Source: Coriolopsis trogii | Taxonomy: Eukaryota > Basidiomycota > Agaricomycetes > Polyporales > Polyporaceae | Assembly: GCA_020543525.1 (NCBI GenBank) | Contig: JAHYIO010000033.1 | Span: 1,984,001-2,048,000, forward strand | DNA: 64,000 nucleotides | Reading direction: 5' to 3' | Part shown: positions 36,398 to 46,878 of the stretch, in pieces | Layout: the number at the start of each line of letters is the position of its first letter | Position numbering within the stretch: position 1 is the first letter of the stretch | Position numbers and translations under genes: made by a program | The notes under the pieces: generated by a model | Seen by the model: the letters and a program-made list of their open reading frames with translations, nothing else | Told to the model about the DNA's origin: nothing | Databases searched by the model: none

Positions 36398-36432
36398 TGC
36401 TGGCGAGAGGATGAGGCTGAGGCTGAGAGCGG

Positions 36433-36485
36433 GAGAGAGCGAGAGAGAGAGAGAGAGCGAGAGAGTTGGAGAGAGTGAGCGAGTG
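36433..36485. repeat. GA-rich purine tract in the VMA12-ATXN10 divergent promoter
   Basis: A nearly pure GAGA run with GCGA interruptions lies between the two divergent start codons (36397 and 36614), on the VMA12 side. It is a simple repeat and probably lies in the shared promoter or the VMA12 leader. In animals GAGA tracts bind specific chromatin factors; a fungal counterpart is not something I can claim. Confidence 0.7.
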
Positions 36486-36613
36486 GAGAGTCGCCGTGGC
36501 GGCCCGGGATACCCGTCGGCCCGCTGCTTAATTTGCTCGCACAGCTTCAGACTAAACTTGCGAGTGTACTACCACCGACTACCACCGACAACATCCTATC
36601 CGCCCTCCTCGTC

Positions 36614-39172
36614 ATGGGTGCAAGTTCTGACGCTGTGACCGTTGACGTCCTCAGCATACACACCGCCGCGAGCGCATTCGACCCAGCGGACCCAGCAAAC
36701 GTTCGCAGTCTGGTCCACGTACTCGATCAGTCTTCAGCTGTGCTCGCTACCAGTAGCCACGCCCGGTACCCTACCTATACTGCCCCATTCGCTCCTCTTT
36801 CTGACCGCCTTCTAGTCAGAACATTGGCAATGCTACCAGCCCCTCTATTTGGCCCCTTCTCTCACACATCTGGGCACAAACCTTGTCTGCCCACACGCTT
36901 CCCAACCCCGAACCTGAGCCCGACCACGCCACGCGCTTGGCCATACTCGCCGTCAGTATTGCAAAGTTCACTCGCAATCTCGTTGCGGGTATTCCATCAA
37001 ACCAGCAGAAGGCTTTGTCAGTATCTCGCCATCACCACACTTAAGTTACGTCAAATAAGCTTACAGACCCACTGCACTCATTGCTATTGCAGTGACTACG
37101 AATCAGACATCAGGACCCTCCTTTACCACTATACTTCCTTTTCTGCAACGCAGGACTCCACAAGTCAGTCATGTCTTCTCAACCTATAGTCCCGTTCTCA
37201 CCCGCTCCAGCATATCCTGTTACTAGAATGCTTACCCAGTGCTTGTCCAACATCGTCACGAACAACAACCTCCTCTGCCACAAACTCTGGCACACCTACC
37301 TCACCCTGCCCGAACCGCAACTCATTCTCCCGTAAGCTCCCTACTACTCTGTCTCCGTGTTCCGCTGACCTCTACGCAGCCGCCTCTTTGCTTCCCCTGA
37401 CGCTCGCACGCTCTCCTCGGCTTTCGTCCTCGTATTGAACTGCATCCACGACAATTCTGACAGAATGTATGCATTTCCTGCTCTTAGTCCGACTACAGCA
37501 GTACATTGACGTGGGTTCTGACCGGCCTTTCGCTAGAGGCCTTCTCGCAGGCAGTCCAAGAGGACCCCGAATCTTTGTCTCTATTCTTGACCGAATGGCT
37601 TCCCTTTTCGAGGCGGATGAATCCAGTGAGGAAGGTCATGCATTCGACATCGGGTACGTATCGTATCGTATGGGCTTGGTTCGCACGGGGCGACCGCATC
37701 CTTTGGAATTCTCGATGATAACTGTCTTTGAGCTCGCTGACACTCGTCTAAGACAGGTACAGAATAGTGAGCTGCGTTATCGAAAGCAATCTTACAGGAA
37801 GACTATACATAAAATTAGCCGTGTAAGCATCATATGCACTATGGGCCTGTCTTCGGGCCTTCTCGCTGACTGTCTATGTGACATTCGTGTGCTGCCTGCA
37901 GGGAAGACGAAGTCATTACCCCTCACCAGACCACGCTTCTCAAATTATTGGACGCATATCTTCATACCTCCAAGGAAGCACACGAGTTGGCGTCGTCAGG
38001 GGAACAGGGAGCGACGTCGCTGGTAACCACCTTGGTTGACACCTTCATGACTTTCTCAACATATGTGCAAGCCTCCATCCAACGGTCCCTAGGCTCTTAC
38101 TCAGAGCCAAGTCTCACCCACGCAAAGGGTACAGAAGCAGAACATGTACACGAGGCCACAGATCCCGCCGAAACGCATCGGAGCCTGTCATTGGTCGAAG
38201 GAGACCCTCCTCTGCAGAACGTCGACCTTCTTCTGCCGAAGGTTTGCGAGGCCTTGGTTCTCGTCACCCAATGCCTAACAACGATAGCGTTGCGGGCAGA
38301 GGAAGCCGCAACGTCCGGCACGATGTGGCCAGACTCTGATCCATCGTCCCCTAGGTCGTGTATGGTTAACGCGCAATCGTCTTCGGGACAAGGGTTCGTC
38401 GAATGCCTTGTAGGTCAGTCTCCCTCTGTCCTCTCTTGACAAGGCACGAAATCGCCGTGGTTCGGCGAGGTATGCCTTGCGTCATTCTCCTCCTGTCTAT
38501 TACGGTTCCGAGGACGGTCATGCTCAATTGTTGCTACAGAGTCGCTTCGTCTCATCGATGCTTTCGTTCCCCGCATCACTTACGGCAAGGTGGTTCAACG
38601 TCCCGCGCCACCGGGACAGGAGGGCCTTCAAGGGCAAGTGAACCCGCTTCCGAACGCATCGGAGTCCGACTTTCGTAACGAGGCCGAGAAGACTCACCAG
38701 AGCGCAAATGAACTTGAGAACCCACTGCTCTCGCAAGCGGCCAAGGGACCCGTCCTTCAGGACGCCCAGGGGGCGGCGCAAGCATTTGCACATGTCAAGC
38801 GCGACTTGGTACGTCTACTCGGAATCCTGGCGTCGCATGACCGCGCGGTGCAAGACCGAGTGCGTGTTTGCGGCGGCATCCCCGTCGTCATGAACCTCTG
38901 TGTGGTAGACGACTACAACCCTTGTGAGTTCGAATTCCAGGAGGAAGCCTCGGAAGCGGTCTTGGGGTCCGCTCATACAGACGGCCCTGAGATGTCAAGC
39001 GAACGGTGGAGCTAACAGTACTTTGCTATTGACAGACCTGCGCGAGCACGCTATTTTCGCGCTGAGAAATTTGCTACATGGAAATGTGGAGAACCAGCAG
39101 GTCGTAGACGCCGTCCAACCTGTCGGAAAATGGGACGAGGAGAAGGTCTTACGAGCAATGCGGGGATCGTAG
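36614..39172 (+). CDS. Ataxin-10 homologue
   Basis: About nine exons encode roughly 600 residues of mainly alpha-helical, Armadillo-like sequence. Early helices are seen in TRLAILAVSIAKFTRNLVAG and NNNLLCHKLWHTYLTLPEPQ. The diagnostic C-terminal ataxin-10 domain is HVKRDLVRLLGILASHDRAV, QDRVRVCGGIPVVMNLCVVD and DYNP, spliced to YLREHAIFALRNLLHGNVEN and ending VLRAMRGS. Animal ataxin-10 acts in cytokinesis and neurite survival; yeast Ctr86 is the distant relative. The function in basidiomycetes is unknown. Exon boundaries in the first half are tentative. The start at 36614 (MGASSDAVTV) is the first Met in frame with the conserved region; an upstream exon cannot be excluded. Confidence 0.85.
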
Positions 39173-39367
39173 AGCCCGGTGACTGATCAGTCGCTTACTG
39201 TACCATTTGTGTAGCGATAGCCCACTTATCATGCAAGTATGAACCGTGTATGGCTAAAGAAGACGCTCATTCGTCTGGCGTCAAGACTTTCAAGTGCCCG
39301 AGTTCACTGGGAAGGCAGGAGAGTGTGCACGTAGAGTACATCGCAGGAAGCACAGGGCAGAATCAGG

Positions 39368-41319
39368 TTAGTCTTCTTCGTCTTCTTCAAATCCTATTGC
39401 CCGTCGCTTCCGTCCAGACGTTCCCCGACTGCGACGGACGCCAAAGTCATCGTCATCATCTTCGCTTTCGACATCCATGGCGTCCTCGCCAGCCGCCGCG
39501 TGCACATGCGCATCCTCATCCGTCTCGGCATCGTCGGACTCGCCTCCTTCGCGGCGCTTCCTCTCTTGTGCTTCGTTCTGGCTGATCTTGGCCTCCAGCT
39601 TGTCAAGGTCGTCTTCCTCGGCCGCCTCATCCTCGCGGGCCGCACGCTTCCGCTTTCGCCGCCCAGACTCCTCGAAGGCAAAGTCGGCGTCCTCGTCTGA
39701 ATCCGCCACCAAGAAGTCGTCCGTCTGGTACTCCCCAGGACCCTTCTTGCCGTTTTCGTCCGCGGACTTCTTTCGCTTGCCCTTCCGTCCGGCGCTCTGG
39801 TCTCCGTAGTCGTCTTCAGAACCACCGCCGCCGTACATGCCCTCGTCGTCCTCGTCGTCTGACCACATGTCGTCGCCTGTCCGCTTGCGGGTGTAGCTCG
39901 CCCGGCGGCGACGGGCGACGCCCAAGCCGTCCTCCTCGCCAGCGCCGCCGCGCGACTTGCGGGGCTTGCGGGCGGCCGCTTTCTGCAGCTCGAGCTTCTC
40001 GCGTTCGGGGTCAAAGGTGGGATCGGGCGCCATGCGCAATCGAGCGACGCGCGAGTGTTTCTGGCCGACGGCGCGGACGAGCATGCGGTGCGTCTCCGAT
40101 TGCATGCCTGTAGGCCGGAGAGACATGTATCCGGTGACGAGGGCTTCGCATTGGAGGATTTCTGCGCGCTTGTGCTGCGCGACGAGATAAGTGAGACCCT
40201 GAGCGTGTTGGACAGAGCTTCCGCTCGCAGCCGTTTGGGACTGGGACAAGACGGGTACGCTCTGTGTGGATTGTGACTGCGAAGGGTTGGTTGGGGCGGC
40301 ACCCGCGCTGCCGATGGCTTGACGTGGAATGGCACCCGAGGTGTCAATGGACTGGGTGATGTCAAATAGCTCCTTTCCGAGCTGGAGACTGAGGGAGCCG
40401 TCGGACCATCGGACTATGCGACTGTTGGATTGCCTCCTCTGTGGTAGATTATGAAGCGTGTTGGTAAATGAAGGTGTCGGGCGAGCGACGCGGTCGCAGA
40501 GAGCCGGGTGATGTGACAGATGGGCGGCAGAAGAAAAGAAGGTGGAACGGACAGTATGAATCAGTACCCGGCGGACGAGAGTGAACGGGAGCAGTCGAGC
40601 GTATGACTTACGTCTTGGCCAAACTCGTCCTTGGACCAACGCCATCGTACAGTGTTTTCCACTTTGAGCTTTATTGACATGCTTTTCTCGCGCAGGGATT
40701 CGGCGTGATGAGGGTCATCGTCCTCGTGTTCTGGGCCGACATAGGTGTCCGGGTGGAAGGGTTTCGAGTCGACCTTGATGAAGTTGGGCATACGGATGAC
40801 CCAATACTAGTATACCGCAGGTGATCAGAGGTGGAGATGACGAGGAAGGAAGGTGGGCGCGCACATTTCCATCCGAACTCTTTGGGACCGGGATGTTGGG
40901 GATGGAAACATCGGCTTGAAGTTTGTGGTCGGGTAAGGGAGACTGGGGTTCATCGTCCTCGGCGTATTCGAGCTGTTCACGATGACGACGCTCAGGAGTG
41001 GAGAGACGGTCGTCATGGTCGATGTGCTCAGACGGAACGGAGGAGAGACGGCTAGTGTGCTGGAGTGAGCGTGCGTGAAGACGAACATGAGGTTGGGTGC
41101 TTACTCGTTGTCTACCATCTCCACATCATCGTCCTCACCAAAGAGGTCATCGGCGAGATCTTCCTTCTCGTCCTTGGAGAGGTCATGGATGGCAGCCTTG
41201 CTGTCGAGGTCATTATCGAGTTGGAAGTTGGGCTGGAGGGAGTCGAGGTCGTCTTCGTGTTTTGGAGAAGACATGGACGCATGCTGGGGCGAAGCAAGTG
41301 CGCCAGCGAGAGATGACAT
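39368..41319 (-). CDS. LEO1: Paf1 complex subunit LEO1
   Basis: Four or more exons encode about 530 residues. An acidic N-terminus (KHEDDLDSLQPNFQLDNDL; DLFGEDDDVEMVDNE) precedes the Leo1 core: MWVIRMPNFIKVDSKPFHPD, TYVGPEHEDDD, SIKLKVENTVRWRWSKDEFG, then SNSRIVRWSDGSLSLQLGKE and RPTGMQSETHRMLVRAVGQK. The C-terminal 200 residues are a very acidic and basic mixture (SDDAETDED; MDVESEDDDDDFG), ending EEDEED. Leo1 is part of the nuclear Paf1 complex that travels with RNA polymerase II and promotes histone modification during elongation. The exon junction at SDGN-MWVIRMP restores the conserved motif exactly. The start MSSLAGALASPQHAS is preferred; a second Met lies 15 codons in. Confidence 0.93.
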
Positions 41320-42439
41320 GATGCAGAACGCTGCTGAGGCTGAGTTGTGTGTAGGCCGTGTTGGACGCGCAGGTCGTGAACTCGCGTTGGCGTGAAAGTC
41401 GGGAGTGGGAGTGTTGGACAGCGCGCGGGGGCGTCTGCTGCACGTGCTGGTTGAGCGCGAGTGGAGGACCTGGCGGGGGACAGGCATCTGGCGACGACGA
41501 CGAGGCGGCGACTCTCACCGCTCCCCCAAGCAGCGACCACCACCCTCGGTCCGTCCCGCACGGCTCTTCGCCGATTCAGACTCTGCACACTCGTCTCTGC
41601 CGATAGAAATCCCTCCTGGGTCTTGCACGGTTGCAGTATTTCTCCAGATCTGCCAATCTCTATGTGGTCCCTGCTCGTGTCCTGCCGTTCATGTCTCGCG
41701 CAATATGACGTGGATCTCCTCTGCTCCTAGCCTGCTTGAAGCACATCTGGCGCAAACTTGAATACTGCTGGCCGCTTCTCCGCGAGCGATGAGAATCGCT
41801 CTCGCCAGACCGCAGGCTGAACGACCGCCTTGGCTGTGGATGCGAATCCATCTGGCCAGCGCGTGCGTTCCACCTGCTGTGCCAGACAGGACTCGCGGGC
41901 GCGATTGATGCTCTGAACGCGATTCTGAATGGAAAGAGAGACGAGTGCGGCGGAGAGGACACACTGCCTCTGTCTGAGACGAGCGCGCTTCGTTGGACTC
42001 CCTCTCCTCCTCCTTCTCCCGGCACCGGCCCTCGCGCAGTCCTCGAGTCACGCCCGTCCTCCGAGCTCTCCTCTCAACCTAACGTAAACAATACCCCGGG
42101 TTCTCGCACGGCTCTACCATCCTCTCCTCGTCCCTCGTCCTAGGATTCCGGACTGGACCTCGGCCACCCTCTCATTCCTTCATATCGCTCTTTGCCGTGT
42201 CCGTTCCCCCCTTCAGGACATACCCATCCCACCCGGCTCCAGAGAGACACTCCCCCGTTTGCCGAGTCAACTGCAGCATCCCACTTTCCTGGCCCCCTCC
42301 ACTGCCTTCGACCTCTACTTGCCTTTCTCGTCCTCAGGCGCTCGTCCCCCTTATAAGCTCCTCCTTCATCTACTCCCTCCTCACCCTCCCCTCCTCCGCC
42401 GCCTCCGTCAACTGGTCTCGACTTTGGCAAGCGTTCACA
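41320..42439. promoter_or_regulatory. Long divergent intergenic region between LEO1 and a hypothetical gene
   Basis: This gap is 1.1 kb, unusually long for the gene-rich part of the window. It becomes strongly pyrimidine-rich on the plus strand from about 42050 to 42430, typical of fungal promoters and long leaders of regulatory genes. Open frames across it are of low complexity. I recognise no specific site. Confidence 0.4.
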
Positions 42440-43878
42440 ATGTCTCACTCTCCTCACTACGTCCCTTCTCCCACCTCCCCTCTCTACTCACCTCATCCGA
42501 CTCGCTCGCCACACCTTGGTCCCCTCCACGATGACTTTCTCGTTCCTCCTCAAGATCAGTACGAAGATGCCCTCGGCCTCAATCTCGGCTTCGCTGTTCG
42601 TTCCTGTACTCTTCACCGCTGCGCCCTCATCTTATCTTCCTCCAGGCCTACCCCACCTACACCGCTGACGCTGACTCCGACCTCATTGACTCCGCCAGCA
42701 TCAACCAAACCTATCTCGCATCCCCTTGGCCTGCCTCGCCACACTATCCTCTCCATAACTTGTTGGAGTCGACCCAGATCCTCGAGAACATGTCCCTCTC
42801 TTCATCCTCGCCTGCTTTACCTTCTCATCATCCCATCCATGATTCCTACTGGTATCCCAACTCTCCCTATGAGTCCACTCACCGCCAGCAGCGCAACGTT
42901 CCTGTCATTAGCGTCTCAACCGAACTATCCAGCGCACAACGAGCAGGAGCTGGCCCCTCGGCCTCCTCCTCTTACCATTTCCAGCATTCTCCCTCCAGCC
43001 ATTCGCCGTCAATCACCAGCTACACGCGCAGCCCGTCCAGTATTGGTTCTGCCCCTCCTATCACACCCGAGACCTACACCATCTCTCCCCATGGCTCGCC
43101 CTTCATCAACCAAGCTTCCGCCTCTCCGATCTCTCCTTCGGCTATCAGTGCTCCTCCTACAACATTTGATCCAAAGGACAGCCTGATTACTGCTCCTCAG
43201 CCCGAGCTCAGCGTACTCGAAATCGCCCACAGTGCCGGACACCCTTACGGCGGCGTACTCGTCCCGCAGAAGACGTACCGGCCACACACCGTCAGTGACC
43301 GCCGTCGCTACGTAGACGAGGTACATCTCGAGGAACCGATCATGTTTTACACCAACAACCCTGCTGGCTGCGGCATCCTCCTCAAGGATGCCATCGCCAG
43401 CAAGTTTAGTAACCTGGTCGACCGAGATGATGCCATGTTTGTCGGTCGTGGGCCTTCCGTATCGATCCGTCTGAACGTAAGTTTCTCTTCGGCCCTTGTC
43501 CTTCTTGTTCGAGTTGCTCAAGCGAATTTTCTACAGTGGCCCGGCTACACGCCCTGGAGCCGTCAGATCCCCACACGCGACTTCCGCAGTCCCCCGCATC
43601 CTATCACGCGTGCAAAACTGGCTCGCAACGTCGCGAAGACGATCAATAGGTTCATCCAAGTGAGTCAATCTCCGTTTGCGTGGACGGTCCTTGAGCCGGG
43701 TTCTGACTCGCGCGCGGGCGCACAGGAGATGGAGAATCAGGCTCAGGAAGACACGAGCGAGTCAAAATGGGCCGTGGGTCAGAACCGGATCCGCCTCGAG
43801 GACCTCATGTTGGTCGGCTTGCAGCACGTATCGATGGGGTCCTGGCAAGCTCATGTTCGCCTCATTCGGCGCCACTGA
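42440..43878 (+). CDS. Conserved hypothetical protein, possible regulator
   Basis: At least four exons encode about 430 residues. The first 200 are disordered, rich in Ser, Pro, Tyr and His (MSHSPHYVPSPTSPLYSPHP). The C-terminal 200 form a compact domain: VPQKTYRPHTVSDRRRYVDE, EEPIMFYTNNPAGCGILLKD, VDRDDAMFVGRGPSVSIRLN, then after an intron WPGYTPWSRQIPTRDFRSPP, AKLARNVAKTINRFIQ and LEDLMLVGLQHVSMGSWQAH. I associate this domain with agaricomycete proteins of unknown function and do not assign one. A disordered, Ser/Pro-rich N-terminus, a single folded C-terminal domain and a long pyrimidine-rich upstream region are typical of fungal regulators, which is inference. The final introns (about 43476-43535 and 43660-43724) stay partly open in frame. 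Confidence 0.65.
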
Positions 43879-46097
43879 CCGCTGGTGGTACCGCCTCGTC
43901 ACAAGGGCCTCGTGCCCTCGTCGACATGTCACCGCCCTTTTGAGGCGCTCGCGATTGGTTCGGAAGTCACGTCAAAGGTCCAGCGCGTTCCGCTCTCGTC
44001 GTCGACTTACCATGCCGTGCCTTCCGTGCCGTCTGCAGCCATCGAATCCCCTAAGCGCGCTCACAACCACACTTACACGCACGCACCCACACACTGATCT
44101 CGGGGCTACTACTATCGCACCCACGCGGCATCGCCGATCGGGTCCTCGCGCGAGGCTCGTCTGCAACTCCAGCATAGAGGCGACCAAGATACAAGCAAGC
44201 TCTAGGGGACAGTGCTATGTACTGAGAGACATGGGCACGGACCTCTCTCGGACCTCTTTCTCTCTTGCCTCTGACGCATCTCATGATGCTAGGCTCTCTT
44301 TTATGTCACCAGCTACGTCCATGCACGACTTTCTTGAATTCAGTTCCTCTATGCTCTCTCGTCTCCTCTTCGGTCTGCTTCCAGTCGAGTATCATCCAGC
44401 TCGATTGGACGTGTTTGTGCTAGAAGTACATGTGCTGTTGGTTTCGGCGGTTACGACGATACCCTAGTTTCTTTCAGTCATCCATCTTGGCTACGTTACT
44501 CTGTCTCTTCTCTTGAATGCCTGCCCACATTTGATGACGATAACCTTTTAGCAAGTGTAACGACAGAGTCTCTCCCCTCCACTCCAATGTACGAGCAATT
44601 CCTGAGAATCATACATGTCTTCACAGACCGCGCGTTCGGGGGTTCGTCGCGTTGTCCGATGGTAGGTCTTCGAAAGCCTGTGCTACAAGTTCCTGGGCGT
44701 CGCGCCCGGGAGTGGGCAACCTGCCTCGAGGCTACTCTCTCGCTCTTCAGAATCTTCCTGGAAGGGCCGCTTCTCAAAATCTCACGGCTTTACGTCTGAA
44801 CACGGACGGAGTCGCGTCTCGGTTTGGTCGTATGACATTCAAGCCTGTGCCTGTCGACCACACTTATCGCAGTGCCACATCATATCTTGACCTATATCAA
44901 TCTCGCCCTGTCAGTCCGCCAACCTGCTGTGCTCAACATTCCCGTCGCTTACTGGCCGTCGGCTTCCCCAAAACCCTCCGTAATCTATTTTACATGCTTC
45001 TTGGAACCTCGAAACCGTTCTCGACGTGCCATGAAGTTTGTGCATGGTTGGCGTCCCAGATTTCACCTGTCATGTTCTGCGGCGACCCTCTGCGGGGTGG
45101 ATACACTGCCTTCCATCTGACAACGGCTTCTTCGCGCTCAATGAAGACCTTGCGGGATCCATCCCGGTCCATCCGCGTCACCCGGCATGGCTATCTGATG
45201 TTCTCGAAGTCTGCGCCTGTGCGGGGCGGTGGTTTGGTAGCTAGTGCCAGTGTCACCAGCCACCTTCGCTGTCAACCCTCGCTATCCAGCGAGAGAAGAC
45301 AGCCAGCTGGATTGTGAGCGCCGCGCTGCGTCGAGCGAGGCACATGTCGTCCGAGGGCCATAGCCTCCGCATCCACGCTCCCTGCCCATGCACTTGCCGT
45401 CGCCGGATTTGGATACGAAGCTCGTGGACATCCTCTCACCCCTTGGACATGTCATCCTCCGATATCCATCGCGGACGCGCAGTGGCAGAAGTACTCCGAG
45501 AAGGCACTCTAGGTCCGTCCCGTTAGCGTTTTCGTTCCGTGTCGCCGCTGCCAGGTAGATGAGAATGTAGTCCGCATCGCCGCTCGTGATAACGGGGCAA
45601 ATGCGGATAGAGTGGCAGCGCCGCGGCATACGGCACACCTTCGTCGGTTCATCACAGACTCATTGTCTCTCTTGACAATGATACCACGCAGGCGCCATGT
45701 AAGCGCTCTTCTAATCATGCGCAGAAACCTGATTTTTGGCGAGCGATGTTGGCGCCCAACAACTGTCGGCATTCCAAAATAGGAAGGTGTTGTTGTTCAC
45801 AAGACGAGGTGTTGTTTGTTTGTCTACGAGGCACCGAAGGTACCTACCATTGTTCTTCCTATCCTCATTGCATGGTGCGTACATGCTGTTGGCCCATGCT
45901 TCTCTATGCTGGTATATCGAACAATCAAGGTGCCAGGTTCGTTAATAAGAGTACTATAGGAATCGGAACAATAGCTCAGCTGACGAGAGAGACCCGATAA
46001 AATGCTTCCTTGGAAGGCGGTCTGCGGCACTGCAGTGTCTCTCCGCCTGGGACGTCCTATCACTTTCCGCACTACTCATTAATTTTCTTCCTTCGAC
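43879..46097. other. 2.2-kb stretch without a recognised gene
   Basis: This is the largest gap in the gene-rich part. Open frames up to about 220 codons occur on both strands (for example 44652-45317 plus, 45282-45638 minus). None shows conserved motifs, a good splice pattern or consistent codon use. Composition is like that of neighbouring coding DNA rather than the AT-rich repeats at the right end. It may hold a long untranslated region, a non-coding transcript or a fast-evolving gene with introns I cannot resolve. Confidence 0.35.
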
Positions 46098-46525
46098 ATG
46101 TTGAAGCATGGTTCTCTCGCTGTTGCTGTTGTGCAACGTCAAGTCATGATCGTTCAAGGTATGCGGCGTGGTGACTCTCTCGGCCGGTTAGCCAATCGAC
46201 ACAGCTGACGACGGCTCTCATAGCTGCGCGCACGCACGGTCAGCGCGAGCGATGGCTAGATGTGTACACGTACACCCCATTCGGCGAGCGTATCTTCCTC
46301 GCCTCGCCAGTCCCTCAAGCGCGCATATCCTCCCGCGACATCATCACCATCTTCCCCACCGACGATCCCGCTCGCGAGCCAGCCTCTGGCATGCTCGAGC
46401 TACCACCAAAGGCCTTCTCGGAATATATCGAGCTCAGCTCTCGTACTCAGAAGCGGCACGAGCAGCTCTTCAGTGCATCATCGTCTAAAGTCCAGAGTCG
46501 TCGATGGTTTTTCCTAATCCTATGA
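46098..46525 (+). CDS. Small hypothetical protein
   Basis: Two exons (46098-46158 and 46224-46525) join in phase across a clean GT-AG intron of 65 bp to give 120 residues. It starts MLKHGSLAVAVVQRQVMIVQ and continues RERWLDVYTYTPFGERIF, IFPTDDPAREPASGMLELPP and KRHEQLFSASSSKVQSRRWF, ending FLIL. I do not recognise the family. There is no signal peptide or transmembrane helix beyond the hydrophobic last four residues. Support comes from the continuous frame, the good start and the exact phase of the splice. An additional upstream exon in the preceding gap is possible. Confidence 0.45.
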
Positions 46526-46878
46526 CCTTCTTGACATCCTCCATTCCAAGTCTCGTCCTCAGTTTATCGACCTGTATCCTTACCTGCTTCTGTACTAGAC
46601 CTGTGTTAAGACTGAGTCGACATCAGGTCATTGTATATGTACTACTTGAACTGTATCGATACGTTATCTTGCCCACCTTTGTAGCTGTAGATCCCACCGG
46701 ATATCACATCACTATTGCGCTTGTTTAACGTACTATATGTTAGATGATAACTGAACAAAAACGAACGCAGTCGTACCGACATCCGGGTAAACAAAGTCAC
46801 AATTATTATATCAGATACGCATAAACAACAGTCTCGCGGACCGGAACAAGAGGTGAGTAGACAGTGGTGAGGGATTAA
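46526..46878. other. Convergent intergenic DNA before the BRN1 gene end
   Basis: This 353-bp gap lies between the small hypothetical gene and the end of BRN1. It is slightly AT-rich and should contain both 3' untranslated regions. No other feature is visible. Confidence 0.35.

Noticed and set aside
42197..43186. A 329-codon plus-strand frame overlapping the hypothetical gene
   Set aside because: It is a shifted-frame reading of the same Ser/Pro-rich DNA. The other frame contains the conserved C-terminal domain.
43676..44467. A 263-codon plus-strand frame after the hypothetical gene
   Set aside because: Its first third is the shadow of the conserved domain in another frame; the rest is low-complexity Arg/Ser-rich sequence.
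44652..45317. A 221-codon plus-strand frame in the 2.2-kb gap
   Set aside because: No motif, no clear intron signals, and equally long frames on the other strand. Left as an open question rather than a gene.
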